NCBI GenBank assembly: GCA_024228935.1
Contig: JAAESX010000022.1
Span: 1-64,000, forward strand
Length of the DNA: 64,000 nt
DNA from: Pseudomonadota bacterium
GTDB lineage: Bacteria; Myxococcota_A; UBA796; CAJQPC01
Direction: 5' to 3'
Part shown: piece by piece, positions 34,780 to 43,695 of the stretch
Layout of the letters: each line of letters begins with the position of its first letter
Position numbering within the stretch: the stretch's first letter is position 1
Position numbers and translations under genes: made by a program
Notes under the pieces: model-generated
Told to the model about the DNA's origin: nothing
The model's database searches: none
Seen by the model: the letters and a program-made list of their open reading frames with translations, nothing else

Positions 34780-37700
34780 GCAAGGGCTCCCTCTCCGTCG
34801 GCGACCAGCTCGCCGGCAAGCGCCTGCTCGTCATGGGCGGCACGGGCTTCCTCGGGAAGGTCTGGCTGTCGATGGTGCTCAAGCGCTTCCGCATGGTCGA
34901 GCACATCTACCTGGTGTGCCGCGTCCGGAAGAACCGCGACGGCTCGATCCGCCAGGACTCCGAGGCCCGCTTCTGGGCCGAGGTCGCCACCAGCCCGACC
35001 ATGGACCCGCTGCGTGACGAGCTCGGTCAGGTCGCGTTCGAAGCGCTCATGCGCGAGAAGATCACGGCCATCGCCGGCGACGTGTCCGAGCCCTTCGCGG
35101 GCGTGACCGAGGAGCTCCGCGACGAGATCCGCGGCAGCGTCCACGCCGTCGTCAACAGCGCCGGCATCGTCGACTTCCAGCCGCCGCTCGACTACGCGCT
35201 GAACGCCAACGCGTTCGGCATGCAGAACCTCATCCAGCTCTGCGAGGACCTGGGTCCCCAGTGCCGGATGCTGCACACCTCGACCTGCTACGTCGCTGGC
35301 GACCGCACCGGTCAGGTCGATGAGGTCGATCCGCTCGACTACCCGTTCCCGAAGGCCGACGAGCTGGACGTGAACCACTGGTCCCCCCAGCGGGAGATCG
35401 ACGAGTGCCTCGACATGGTCGAGCACGTCCGCCACCGGTCCAACGACGCCTACCGCCAGTCCGAGTTCCTGGACGCCGCGAAGCAGAACCTGCGCGACAA
35501 GGGCGAGCCCGCGCGTGGCTCGGCGCTCAAGGACGAGCTCGAGAAGGTGAAGCGGAAGTTCGTCGAGGAGCGCCTCCGCGACGACGGCACCGAGCGCGCC
35601 AAGTTCTGGGGCTGGCACAACACGTACACGTACACGAAGTCCATCGGCGAGCAGCTGCTCTGCACGTCCGGAGTGACCTTCACCATCGTGCGTCCAGCGG
35701 TCATCGAGTCGGCTGTCGGCTACCCGCGCGTCGGCTGGTGCGAGGGCATCAACACCAGCGCGCCGCTCATCTACCTCGCGATGCAGGGGCCCATCAGCTA
35801 CCCGACGATGCCGGATGCCGTGCTCGACGTCATCCCCGTCGACATGGTCGCCGCGGGCATGATCCTGGGTCTCGCCGAGCTCCTCGAGGGGACCCACGAC
35901 GTGGTCTACCAGCTCGGTAGCAGTGACACGTCGCCTCTGAGCGTTCCGCGTCTGATCGAGCTCGTCGGACTCTGGAAGCGCCGCTATCGCCTCGACGATG
36001 GAGCCGACGGTCCTGTCGTGGACTGGATCCAGTCCCGCATCGAGCCGCTCCCGACGTCGGTCGACGCGTACCGAAACCGCGGCCCGAAGTACATCTCCGG
36101 CTGGCTCGAGAAGGGCAGCGGGATGGTGAAGAGCATCGGGGGGCCGCTGGCCGCCTTCACGGGGCCCGCCTCGACCCAGCTGAAGGGCCTGGCGAAGAAC
36201 CTGGACATCAGCTCGCGCATCATCGACCAGTTCGTGCCGTTCATCGCGACGCACAACTACCGGTTCTCCTGCGCCAACACGCGCGGCGCCTTCGACCGCC
36301 TGTCGCCCGAAGAGCAGGCGCTGGTCCCGTGGCACCCCGAGACCATCGACTGGCGTCACTACATCACCGAGGTCCACGCGCCCGGCATCCGCGAGAACGT
36401 CGCGCCCGAGATCGACGCCAAGCTGCAGAAGGAGGCCAAGCCTCTCCGCAAGCACGACACGCTGCTCGACCTGTTGGACGAGATCGCCGAGCGCCACGAG
36501 CTGGCTCCGGCCTTGCTCCGCGCCCACGACGACGGCTTCGCGCGCATCAGCTTCCAGCAGATGCAGGACCTGTCGTCCTCGGTCGCCGTCCGCCTCGTGG
36601 CTGCCGGTCTGAAGCCGGGGGCCCGCGTGCTCATCTCGGGTGCCAACCACCCGGACTGGCCCATCAGCTACTTCGGCATCCTGAAGGCCGGCGGCATCGC
36701 TGTGCCCGTGGATCCCGCGATGATGCCCGAGCAAGTGGCGAACATCGTGGACGTCGCCGAGGTCCGGATGAACCTGGTCGACGCCGAAGCGCGTGAGACC
36801 TTCGGCGAGGCGCTCAAGGGCACCATCCTGGACCTGAACGAGGTCGCCGACCGCGGCCCCACCGGCCCCTTGCCGGAGATCGAGCGGGACCCGAACGCCG
36901 TCGCGAGCATCCTGTTCACGTCGGGCACGACGGGCCTGCCCAAGGGCGTCATGCTCACGCACGAGAACTTCACGTCGCTGCTCGCCAGCCTGGGGAAGAT
37001 CTTCCCGCTGCGCGAGTCCGACCGGGTGCTCAGCGTGCTGCCGCTGCACCACACGTTCGAGTTCAGCTGTGGACTCCTGTTGCCGCTCTCGCGTGGCGCT
37101 CGGGTCATCTACCTGGACGAGATCGACGGCGAGCGCCTGAGCTGGGGCCTCAAGGAAGGCAAGGTCACCGGCATGGTCGGTGTGCCGGCCCTCTGGCAGC
37201 TGCTCGAGCGTCGCATCCGCGGTCAGGTCTCGGACAAGGGCCCGCTCTTCGAGAGCGGCTTCGACGCCGGCCTCGCACTGAACCGCTGGATCGGCAAGAC
37301 CACGGGGCTTGACGTCGGCAAGCTGTTCTTCGGCCAGGTCCACGACCGGCTGGGCGGAAACATCCGCTTCCTCATCAGTGGCGCCGCGGCGCTGCCGAAG
37401 GAGACCCAGGAGCTGTTCAAGGGACTCGGCCTGCACCTGGCCGAGGGCTACGGCCTGACCGAAGCCGCTCCGGTGCTCACCGTCGCCAAGGGCAAGCCCG
37501 GCGCGAAGGCGGGCCATGTCGGCAAGCCCATCCCCGGCGTGAAGATCAAGGTCGTCAACAAGGACAAGGACGGCGTCGGCGAGGTCTGGGCCAAGGGCCC
37601 CAACGTCATGTACGGCTACTACGGCAACGAGAAGGCCACCCAGGAGACGCTCGACGCGGACGGCTGGCTGCACACCGGCGACCTCGGCAAGATCGACCAC

Positions 37701-39428
37701 GCCGGACGGCTCACCATCATGGGTCGCGCCAAGGAGGTCGTGGTCACGGCCAGCGGCGAGAACATCTACCTGGACGACGTCGAGAACGTCTTGGGCCCGA
37801 ACCACGACTACGTGAAGGAGTTCGCGCTCGTCGGCATCGAGGACGCCCGCGGAGGCGAGCGCCTGGGCATGCTGCTGGTGCCGGACGCCGAAGAGAACAA
37901 GGATTTGGACCGGCACACGCTGCACGCGCGGGCCAAGGACAGCATCCAGAAGGCCATCAAGAAGCTCCCGGGCTTCCAGCGTCCCGCCATCCTGCACGTC
38001 GTCGACGCGGACCTGCCGCGCACCGCCTCGCGGAAGGTGAAGCGCAAGGACGTGAGGAAGGTCCTGCAGCGCATCGTCGACGCGGTGCCGAAGAAGACCG
38101 GCAAGTCCCAGGGCATCGCCGGTCCGCTCGCTCAGGCTATCGCCACGGTCGGCGGCATCGACGTGAAGAAGGTCACGCCGAACGCCAAGATGGCCGAGCT
38201 CGGCTTCGACAGCCTGATGTGGGTCGAGCTGGCTGCGGCCCTCGAGCACATGGACGGGGGACGGCCCGACCCGGACGACCTGGCCAAGTGCGAGACCGTC
38301 GCCGACGTCATCGTCCTGGCCCGGGCGCCCAAGCCCCAGGTCGTCGAGGAAGAGGACCCGCGCGACACCGCCATCCAGTTCCCGGACATCGTGGCCGAGC
38401 CGCTCAAGCAGGGCCTCGGCTTCTTCCAGCGAGAGCTCTACGGCACCGGCCTGAACACGAAGATCTACGGACGCGCGTTCATCCCGCAGAACCGCCAGAC
38501 CATCGTCGTCTGCAACCACTGCAGCCACCTCGACATGGGGCTCGTGAAGTACGCGCTGGGACCGTACGGGCACAAGCTCGTGGCGCTCGCCGCCCAGGAC
38601 TACTTCTTCGAGGGCAACCCCTGGGTCGTCGCCTACTTCGAGCAGCTGACGAACCTGCGCCCCATCGACCGCAAGCGAGGCTTCCGCGCCTCGCTGAACC
38701 AGGCCTCGGACGTCGTCCGGGAAGGCCACATCGTGCTGATCTTCCCCGAGGGGACCCGCCGCACGGATGGGACCATCGGTGAGTTCAAGCCGCTCGTGGC
38801 CCGGCTCGCGCTGGACACGAACGTGGACATCCTGCCGATGTTCCTCGACGGCACCTTCGACGCGATGCCCAAGGGCGCCGTGGTTCCCCGGAGCCGCGAC
38901 CTGTCGGTGCGCATCGGACCGCCGCTCGAGATGCGCCAGCTCCGCCGCATGATCGATGGCCTGAAGCCGGCCGACGGTGCTCGCAAGGTCGCCGCGATGG
39001 CCCAGCAGGCGGTCGAGGCGCTTCGAGACGGCCAGGTGCTGGACCTGCAGCAGCTCCAGCCCGACGACATCGAGATGCCCGGCACCAAGGTCAACCCGAC
39101 CGAGCGCGCGTTCTCCGGGCTCGCCGCCCGCTTCGAGCCCGAGCGGTTCAAGAAGGAGACCAGCTGGTACTTCACGCTCGGAGGCCAGGACGGGCTGCGG
39201 TACACGGTGACCGTCTCGAGTGACGGCGCCACGGTCGCGACCGGCAAGCCCAGCGGCGGCAAGGCCGACTGCGTGGTGAAGACGAGCCAGGAGATGCTGC
39301 GGAAGATCATCGAGGACGCCTACGTCCCCGAGCCTCCCGAGTTCTTCAGTGGCGTCATCAAGACGAACGACATCCCGCTGCTCATCGAGTTCAGCCGGGT
39401 TTTCAAGCTGTCCGAGGTGAACCTGTGA
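34776..39428 (+). CDS. Five-domain lipid enzyme: FAR, AMP ligase, ACP, PlsC acyltransferase, SCP2 (ElbD-like)
   Basis: A 1550-residue polypeptide. Residues about 1-430: fatty acyl-CoA reductase-type Rossmann domain (GGTGFLGK at about 21, YTYTK catalytic motif at about 285). About 555-1095: acyl-AMP ligase (LFTSGTTGLPKGVMLTH, YGLTEAAP, LHTGDLGKID, GRAKEVVVTASGENI). About 1115-1185: acyl carrier domain with GFDSL (Ser about 1146). About 1235-1400: PlsC/AGPAT acyltransferase (NHCSHLD, FPEGTRR). About 1450-1550: SCP2-like sterol/lipid carrier domain. The layout resembles the multifunctional ElbD enzyme of Myxococcus xanthus that makes ether lipids through a fatty alcohol; that role is inferred. 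One protein could activate, carry, reduce and transfer an acyl chain. It overlaps both neighbours. Confidence 0.9.
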   Translation: MSKGSLSVGDQLAGKRLLVMGGTGFLGKVWLSMVLKRFRMVEHIYLVCRVRKNRDGSIRQDSEARFWAEVATSPTMDPLRDELGQVAFEALMREKITAIAGDVSEPFAGVTEELRDEIRGSVHAVVNSAGIVDFQPPLDYALNANAFGMQNLIQLCEDLGPQCRMLHTSTCYVAGDRTGQVDEVDPLDYPFPKADELDVNHWSPQREIDECLDMVEHVRHRSNDAYRQSEFLDAAKQNLRDKGEPARGSALKDELEKVKRKFVEERLRDDGTERAKFWGWHNTYTYTKSIGEQLLCTSGVTFTIVRPAVIESAVGYPRVGWCEGINTSAPLIYLAMQGPISYPTMPDAVLDVIPVDMVAAGMILGLAELLEGTHDVVYQLGSSDTSPLSVPRLIELVGLWKRRYRLDDGADGPVVDWIQSRIEPLPTSVDAYRNRGPKYISGWLEKGSGMVKSIGGPLAAFTGPASTQLKGLAKNLDISSRIIDQFVPFIATHNYRFSCANTRGAFDRLSPEEQALVPWHPETIDWRHYITEVHAPGIRENVAPEIDAKLQKEAKPLRKHDTLLDLLDEIAERHELAPALLRAHDDGFARISFQQMQDLSSSVAVRLVAAGLKPGARVLISGANHPDWPISYFGILKAGGIAVPVDPAMMPEQVANIVDVAEVRMNLVDAEARETFGEALKGTILDLNEVADRGPTGPLPEIERDPNAVASILFTSGTTGLPKGVMLTHENFTSLLASLGKIFPLRESDRVLSVLPLHHTFEFSCGLLLPLSRGARVIYLDEIDGERLSWGLKEGKVTGMVGVPALWQLLERRIRGQVSDKGPLFESGFDAGLALNRWIGKTTGLDVGKLFFGQVHDRLGGNIRFLISGAAALPKETQELFKGLGLHLAEGYGLTEAAPVLTVAKGKPGAKAGHVGKPIPGVKIKVVNKDKDGVGEVWAKGPNVMYGYYGNEKATQETLDADGWLHTGDLGKIDHAGRLTIMGRAKEVVVTASGENIYLDDVENVLGPNHDYVKEFALVGIEDARGGERLGMLLVPDAEENKDLDRHTLHARAKDSIQKAIKKLPGFQRPAILHVVDADLPRTASRKVKRKDVRKVLQRIVDAVPKKTGKSQGIAGPLAQAIATVGGIDVKKVTPNAKMAELGFDSLMWVELAAALEHMDGGRPDPDDLAKCETVADVIVLARAPKPQVVEEEDPRDTAIQFPDIVAEPLKQGLGFFQRELYGTGLNTKIYGRAFIPQNRQTIVVCNHCSHLDMGLVKYALGPYGHKLVALAAQDYFFEGNPWVVAYFEQLTNLRPIDRKRGFRASLNQASDVVREGHIVLIFPEGTRRTDGTIGEFKPLVARLALDTNVDILPMFLDGTFDAMPKGAVVPRSRDLSVRIGPPLEMRQLRRMIDGLKPADGARKVAAMAQQAVEALRDGQVLDLQQLQPDDIEMPGTKVNPTERAFSGLAARFEPERFKKETSWYFTLGGQDGLRYTVTVSSDGATVATGKPSGGKADCVVKTSQEMLRKIIEDAYVPEPPEFFSGVIKTNDIPLLIEFSRVFKLSEVNL

Positions 39429-40435
39429 CGTCCAAGCGCATTGTCATCACCGGCGCGACCGGGTTCCTGGGCAACCACGTGGTCCGCAAGCTGACCGCCC
39501 AGGGGCACACCATCATCGCCGTGTCCCGTCGTGGCACGCCCGTCGAGGGCGCGGCCGAGGTCGTGACCGGCGACGTGACGTCCCGCGAGCAGATGGAGGC
39601 GGTGCTCCAGGGCGCCGACGTCTACATCCACGGTGCCGGACTCGTGAGCTTCGAGCCCGAGGACGCACCGCTCCTGTACAAGGTGCACGTCGTGGGCACC
39701 GAGGTCGCGCTCGCCGCCGCCAAGGCCGTCGGCGTGAAGCGCGTCGTCTACATCTCGACGAGCGGCACGGTCGCGCTGTCCGAGACCAGCCAGATGATGG
39801 ACGAGACCTCGCCGACCCCGCGGCAGCTCATCCAGAAGTGGGCCTACTACCGGACCAAGCTCTACGCCGAGGAGCACGCGCTCGCGCAGAACGAGGACGG
39901 GTTCGAGGTCGTCGCGCTGAACCCCTCGCTGCTGCTCGGCCCCGGCGACGTGAAGGGCGAGTCGGTGAAGTCCGTCCGGATGTTCCTGGACGGCGAGATC
40001 CCCGCGTCGCCCCCCGGTGGCATCAGCTTCGTCGATGTTCGGGATGCGGCCAACGCCGTCGTGGACGCCCTCGACAAGGGGGAGGGTGGACAGCGCTACC
40101 TGCTCGCCGGCGGCAACATGCCGTTCTCGGCCTTCTACCAGCGCCTCGCCCAGGTCACGGACCGCGAGCCGCCCTCGTTCCGCGCTCCGACCATGACGAA
40201 GCGGTTCTTCGAGTTCCTGCCGGGCCTCGGCAAGGACGGCGTCGGCTTCGGCTTCAACGTCGACCGCGTCGGCCTGCTCCAGGCGTGCCACTACTGGTAC
40301 TGCGACGACTCCAAGGCCCGCGGGGTCCTGGGCTTCAAGACGCGGGACCCGAACACCACGCTTCGCGACACGTGCGCGGACATCCTGTGGGCGGGCGGTT
40401 CCCGGTTCGCCCCTCCCGAGCGGGTCGGGACCTGA
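39425..40435 (+). CDS. NAD-dependent epimerase/dehydratase (extended SDR, 3-beta-HSD-like)
   Basis: A 336-residue extended short-chain dehydrogenase: VITGATGFLGNHVV (NADP-binding), a Ser/Tyr/Lys active site with YISTSGTVAL and WAYYRTKLYAEE (YxxxK), and substrate domain after GGISFVDVRDAANAV. GTG start overlapping the preceding stop (GTGA). As the last gene of the lipid operon it probably reduces or oxidises a keto or hydroxy lipid intermediate or alcohol made by the upstream enzyme. Confidence 0.85.
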   Translation: MTSKRIVITGATGFLGNHVVRKLTAQGHTIIAVSRRGTPVEGAAEVVTGDVTSREQMEAVLQGADVYIHGAGLVSFEPEDAPLLYKVHVVGTEVALAAAKAVGVKRVVYISTSGTVALSETSQMMDETSPTPRQLIQKWAYYRTKLYAEEHALAQNEDGFEVVALNPSLLLGPGDVKGESVKSVRMFLDGEIPASPPGGISFVDVRDAANAVVDALDKGEGGQRYLLAGGNMPFSAFYQRLAQVTDREPPSFRAPTMTKRFFEFLPGLGKDGVGFGFNVDRVGLLQACHYWYCDDSKARGVLGFKTRDPNTTLRDTCADILWAGGSRFAPPERVGT

Positions 40436-40440
40436 CCGGG

Positions 40441-40446
40441 TAGGTT
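40441..40446 (+). promoter_or_regulatory. Candidate -10 hexamer, leaderless AlkP-type lipoprotein gene
   Basis: TAGGTT lies 6 nt before the ATG in an 17-bp gap after the SDR gene; no Shine-Dalgarno site is present. Fits the TAnnnT pattern of this window. Confidence 0.4.
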
Positions 40447-40452
40447 CGCCCC

Positions 40453-41895
40453 ATGTGGACGCTGCTGCTGCTGTCGTGTCGCCCCGCTGCGACGCCCGAC
40501 TCGCCCAAGGACTCTCCGGTCGTCGAGTCGAAGCCGGACTCGCCGGGGGACTCCCCGACGGAGTCCAAGTCGGACTCGGACAAGCCGACCACCGGGAAGA
40601 CGGTGGTCTGGTTCACCATCGACACGATGAACGAGGACGGCCTCGGCCTGAACCAGGAGGTCTGGGACACGAGCCCGAACCACGACCTGGTCTACACCGA
40701 GAGCGTGGTGCTCACGAACACGGTGGTGACGCGCGGCGTGACCGTCGTCAGCATCCCCTCGATGGCCACCGGGACCTATCCGCGGACCCACGGCGTGCAC
40801 GACACCAGCGTGCCCGAGACCATGCCGACCATGGTCCACGAGGCGTTCCAGGCCGCTGGCTACACGACGCACAGCTACAGCTCGAACTTCTGCGAGGTCG
40901 TCCAGAGCCGCGGCATGGACAAGTCGCTCTGCACCTCGCCCGAGGTCCTCACCGAGCACGCCGGGGACGAGGAGCGCGACCAGGCGCTGGTCGACAAGTT
41001 CCTCCTGGATCTCGCTGACCTCGAGGACGACGAGTCCGCGTTCTTCTGGCTGCATCTGCGCGACCCGCACAGCGACCACACGCCGCGGAACCCCTGGGCC
41101 ACGGACTTCTACGGCTCGGTGCCCGACGACCAGAGCCCGATCCAGACCTCGGAGCTCACCGACATCATGCTCGGCGACGCCGAGAAGCCCGAGGACTTCG
41201 ACGCGTGGCTCGCCGCCGTCTACGCGTCCCAGGTCCGGTCCGCCGACGAGATGCTCGGGACCGTTCGCACGGCGCTCGTCGAGGCGAACCGCTGGGACGA
41301 GGCCGTCGTCGTGACGGGCACCGACCACGGCGAGGAGCTGGGCGAGCAGCACGACTTCTACTTCCACGGCTGCAGTTTCTATGACGGCGTGATGAACACG
41401 ACGTACTCGGTCAAGGCACCGTCCATCACCCCGGGACTGTTCGACAATCACGTCAGCAGCATCGACATCATGCCCACCGTCCTCGAGGCGGCGGGGGTCG
41501 AGATCCCGGAGACGGTCGAGGGCCGGAGCCTCGTCTCCTACGCCAACGGCGCCGAGTGGGTGGACCGTCCGAACTTCTTCGAGCGGGGCCAGGAGTCGGC
41601 CGGCGTCGTCGTCGGTGGGCGGAAGTACTTCTTCCACGCCGAGGAAGGCCAGTACCGGAAGTGCAACCCGTACCAGAACCTGCCGGGTGCGGTCTGGGAC
41701 GGGCCGAACGAGGCGCTGTTCGACCTGATCGCGGACCCGGGCGAGGCCGAGAACCTCATCGGCATCCAGTCCGACCCGAGCGAGAAGCAGATGGTCTGTG
41801 AGTGGGTCACCGAGAAGACCTGGATCACGACCGAGATGGATCGGTCCAACGACCTGGTCCTGTACTGCCGGGACTACCTTGGGATCGGTGGCTAG
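40453..41895 (+). CDS. Sulfatase/alkaline-phosphatase-like lipoprotein
   Basis: A 480-residue protein with signal MWTLLLLSC (Cys9) and a Ser/Asp/Lys/Pro-rich spacer (DSPKDSPVVESKPDSPGDSP). The domain shows WFTIDTMNEDGLGL (metal Asp), the nucleophile region TRGVTVVSIPSMATG, FFWLHLRDPHSDH and VVTGTDHGEELGEQHDFYFHG (Asp-His metal pair), then HVSSIDIMPTVLEAAG. The formylglycine signature is absent. It is the third such hydrolase here; a Cys near YFHGCSFYDG and C-terminal Cys residues may form disulfides. Its stop shares CTAG with the convergent gene. Substrate unknown. Confidence 0.8.
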   Translation: MWTLLLLSCRPAATPDSPKDSPVVESKPDSPGDSPTESKSDSDKPTTGKTVVWFTIDTMNEDGLGLNQEVWDTSPNHDLVYTESVVLTNTVVTRGVTVVSIPSMATGTYPRTHGVHDTSVPETMPTMVHEAFQAAGYTTHSYSSNFCEVVQSRGMDKSLCTSPEVLTEHAGDEERDQALVDKFLLDLADLEDDESAFFWLHLRDPHSDHTPRNPWATDFYGSVPDDQSPIQTSELTDIMLGDAEKPEDFDAWLAAVYASQVRSADEMLGTVRTALVEANRWDEAVVVTGTDHGEELGEQHDFYFHGCSFYDGVMNTTYSVKAPSITPGLFDNHVSSIDIMPTVLEAAGVEIPETVEGRSLVSYANGAEWVDRPNFFERGQESAGVVVGGRKYFFHAEEGQYRKCNPYQNLPGAVWDGPNEALFDLIADPGEAENLIGIQSDPSEKQMVCEWVTEKTWITTEMDRSNDLVLYCRDYLGIGG

Positions 41896-43658
41896 TCCTG
41901 CCGACGCCGGAGCACGCCCATCGCTCCGATGAACGCAAACATCCAGAACCGCCCGGGAATCACGATTCGGGCGTGTCGTCCATGGGTCGCACAGCCGGAG
42001 TCGGAGCAGCCCTCGTCGCTGCAGCCCTCATCCGAGCAGCCCTCGTCACTGCAGCCGCCGTCGGACGAGCAGCCGAGGATGGTCTCGATGTCGATCTCGC
42101 TGCCCTCGCCGCCGCAGCCCAGGTCACCGCCCTGGCAACCGGGGACCTCGTAGGGGACGACGCCATCGACATCGAGCAGGATGAACCCGCCTTGCCACTG
42201 CAGGTCCTCGTCCGGCGTCCAGAAGACCGTGTCGATGCCGATTCCGTACAGGTCCGGGAGCGCGATGATGGGAAGCAGATCGTCCGGCAGGAACTGGGCC
42301 AGGATGGTCGGCAGGAAGTCGGCCAGGCCTGCGGAGAAGCCGTCCGGCAGGAGCTCGTTGTAGGGCTCGCTGAAGTCGATGGCCTCGGTGTCGATGAGGA
42401 TGGCCGGAGCCAGCTCGGTCGACGACAGGCCGGGATCGATGCCCACGTCCATGTCCAGGCCGACCTGGAAGAGGCGGGCCTCGCGGTCGTCGAGGTTGGC
42501 GCTGAAGTCGAGGCCGAACTGGTTCAGGCGCAGCGCGAACGGGGGCATGTCGTCCGAGAAGACGATCTCGGGTGCCGCGGCGGGTGCCGTGACCAGACCC
42601 AGGGGCTGCTCTTCCTTGAACAGGGCCGCGAACTCCTCGCCGAAGATCGACGCGAAGAGCTCGGTCGTCAGCGCCAGGGTGTCGCCGGCGAGCTCGCCGA
42701 CGTCCAGGCACAGGCCACCGCTGGCGTAGAGCGCCCACAGGATGTGGTCGACGAAGTCCTTGCTGACGAACAGCCCGCCGTCGTACTCGAGCGAGGTCGT
42801 CCAGGCGGTCTCGTCGAAGGCCGGCCAGTCGCTGTCCGCGAACTCCGAGCCTTCGGACGGTGGCACGCACTCGGACAGCTGCGCCGGGTTCACCGTGCCG
42901 CCGAGGCCCAGCAGCAGGCCCCGCTCGTCCAGCTCGAGCAGCGTCGGATAGATCGCGAGCTCCAGCTCTGCCTCGCCGAACTCGAAGCTCGTCTCGATGG
43001 TGGTCGCCGACAGGGCGTCTTCGATGGTGACCTCGAGGTCCGCGCCCAGGCCCACGAGCTCGGGCTCGATGAACGACATCAGGATGTTCGTGATGCCGTT
43101 CGGGTCGTCTATGAGGATGAAGTCGACCGCGTCCGCCAGGGTGCAGTCCTGGAGCGGGTTGTTGATCGGCGACATCTCGATGACGGGGTCCTCGACCGTC
43201 ACGTCGAACGCCGGGCCGTCGGGCGTGTCGATCAGCTCCATCTCGAGCCCGAGGCGGGCGACGATGGACGTCTCCTTGAACTGCAGCGTGCAGGTCTCGT
43301 CGAGCTCCGTGAGGATCGAGCAGTCTCCGGAGACGGTGAGGTCGGCCGGGTCGCTCTGGAGCGTCATGTAGATGGCGATGTCCAGGCGGCCGTCGCTCGC
43401 GACCAGCTCGACGTCCTCGGCCACGAGGATCAGCTCGGTGTCCTCGAGGGTGTAGAGGAGCGGGTTGGCGTCTGCCTCGTCACACTCGACCTCGCCCTCG
43501 ACGTCCTGGATGGGGAAACCGGGTGGGACGAGGCCCTCGATGGCGTCGCCCATGTGCCGGAAGCCGCCGTTGCTGAGGTGCACCGCGATGGCGCGCTCGA
43601 CCTCCTCGCCGGGAGCGAGGGTTCCAGCAAAGGCGAAGGACGTGAGGAGCGGGAACAT
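41892..43658 (-). CDS. Large secreted protein with C-terminal Cys-repeat/TM/Arg sorting-like tail
   Basis: A 588-residue acidic protein. Signal MFPLLTSFAFA then GTLAPGE. The body is beta-rich with many Asp/Glu (DLTVSGDCSILTELDETCTL) and no recognised domain. The C-terminus holds a tandem pentad (GCSDE, three direct copies, six Cys in all from SSDGG to SDSGC), then a positively charged His/Arg stretch, one membrane helix (FWMFAFIGAMGVL) and RRRQD. This Cys plus helix plus Arg layout resembles MYXO-CTERM/GlyGly-CTERM-type sorting signals, though the Cys array is unusually long. TATGAT lies 8 nt before the ATG. Confidence 0.65.
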   Translation of the reverse strand: MFPLLTSFAFAGTLAPGEEVERAIAVHLSNGGFRHMGDAIEGLVPPGFPIQDVEGEVECDEADANPLLYTLEDTELILVAEDVELVASDGRLDIAIYMTLQSDPADLTVSGDCSILTELDETCTLQFKETSIVARLGLEMELIDTPDGPAFDVTVEDPVIEMSPINNPLQDCTLADAVDFILIDDPNGITNILMSFIEPELVGLGADLEVTIEDALSATTIETSFEFGEAELELAIYPTLLELDERGLLLGLGGTVNPAQLSECVPPSEGSEFADSDWPAFDETAWTTSLEYDGGLFVSKDFVDHILWALYASGGLCLDVGELAGDTLALTTELFASIFGEEFAALFKEEQPLGLVTAPAAAPEIVFSDDMPPFALRLNQFGLDFSANLDDREARLFQVGLDMDVGIDPGLSSTELAPAILIDTEAIDFSEPYNELLPDGFSAGLADFLPTILAQFLPDDLLPIIALPDLYGIGIDTVFWTPDEDLQWQGGFILLDVDGVVPYEVPGCQGGDLGCGGEGSEIDIETILGCSSDGGCSDEGCSDEGCSDEGCSDSGCATHGRHARIVIPGRFWMFAFIGAMGVLRRRQD

Positions 43659-43666
43659 GGCGAGGC

Positions 43667-43672
43667 ATCATA
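43667..43672 (-). promoter_or_regulatory. Candidate -10 hexamer, leaderless sorting-tail protein gene
   Basis: TATGAT, a five-of-six match to the -10 consensus, 8 nt before the ATG on this strand, without a ribosome site. The divergent deacetylase gene starts 37 bp away but has its own GGAGG. Confidence 0.45.
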
Positions 43673-43695
43673 TCCGCGAGTGATGGAGGTTGCGG

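Noticed and set aside
34644..38729. A 1361-codon open frame antisense to the lipid megaenzyme
   Set aside because: Composition is low-complexity and typical of a shadow frame in GC-rich DNA; the sense strand has clear domains throughout.
43690..43692. TTG start for the HDAC-like gene
   Set aside because: It abuts the GGAGG site with no spacing; the GTG six bases further has proper spacing.
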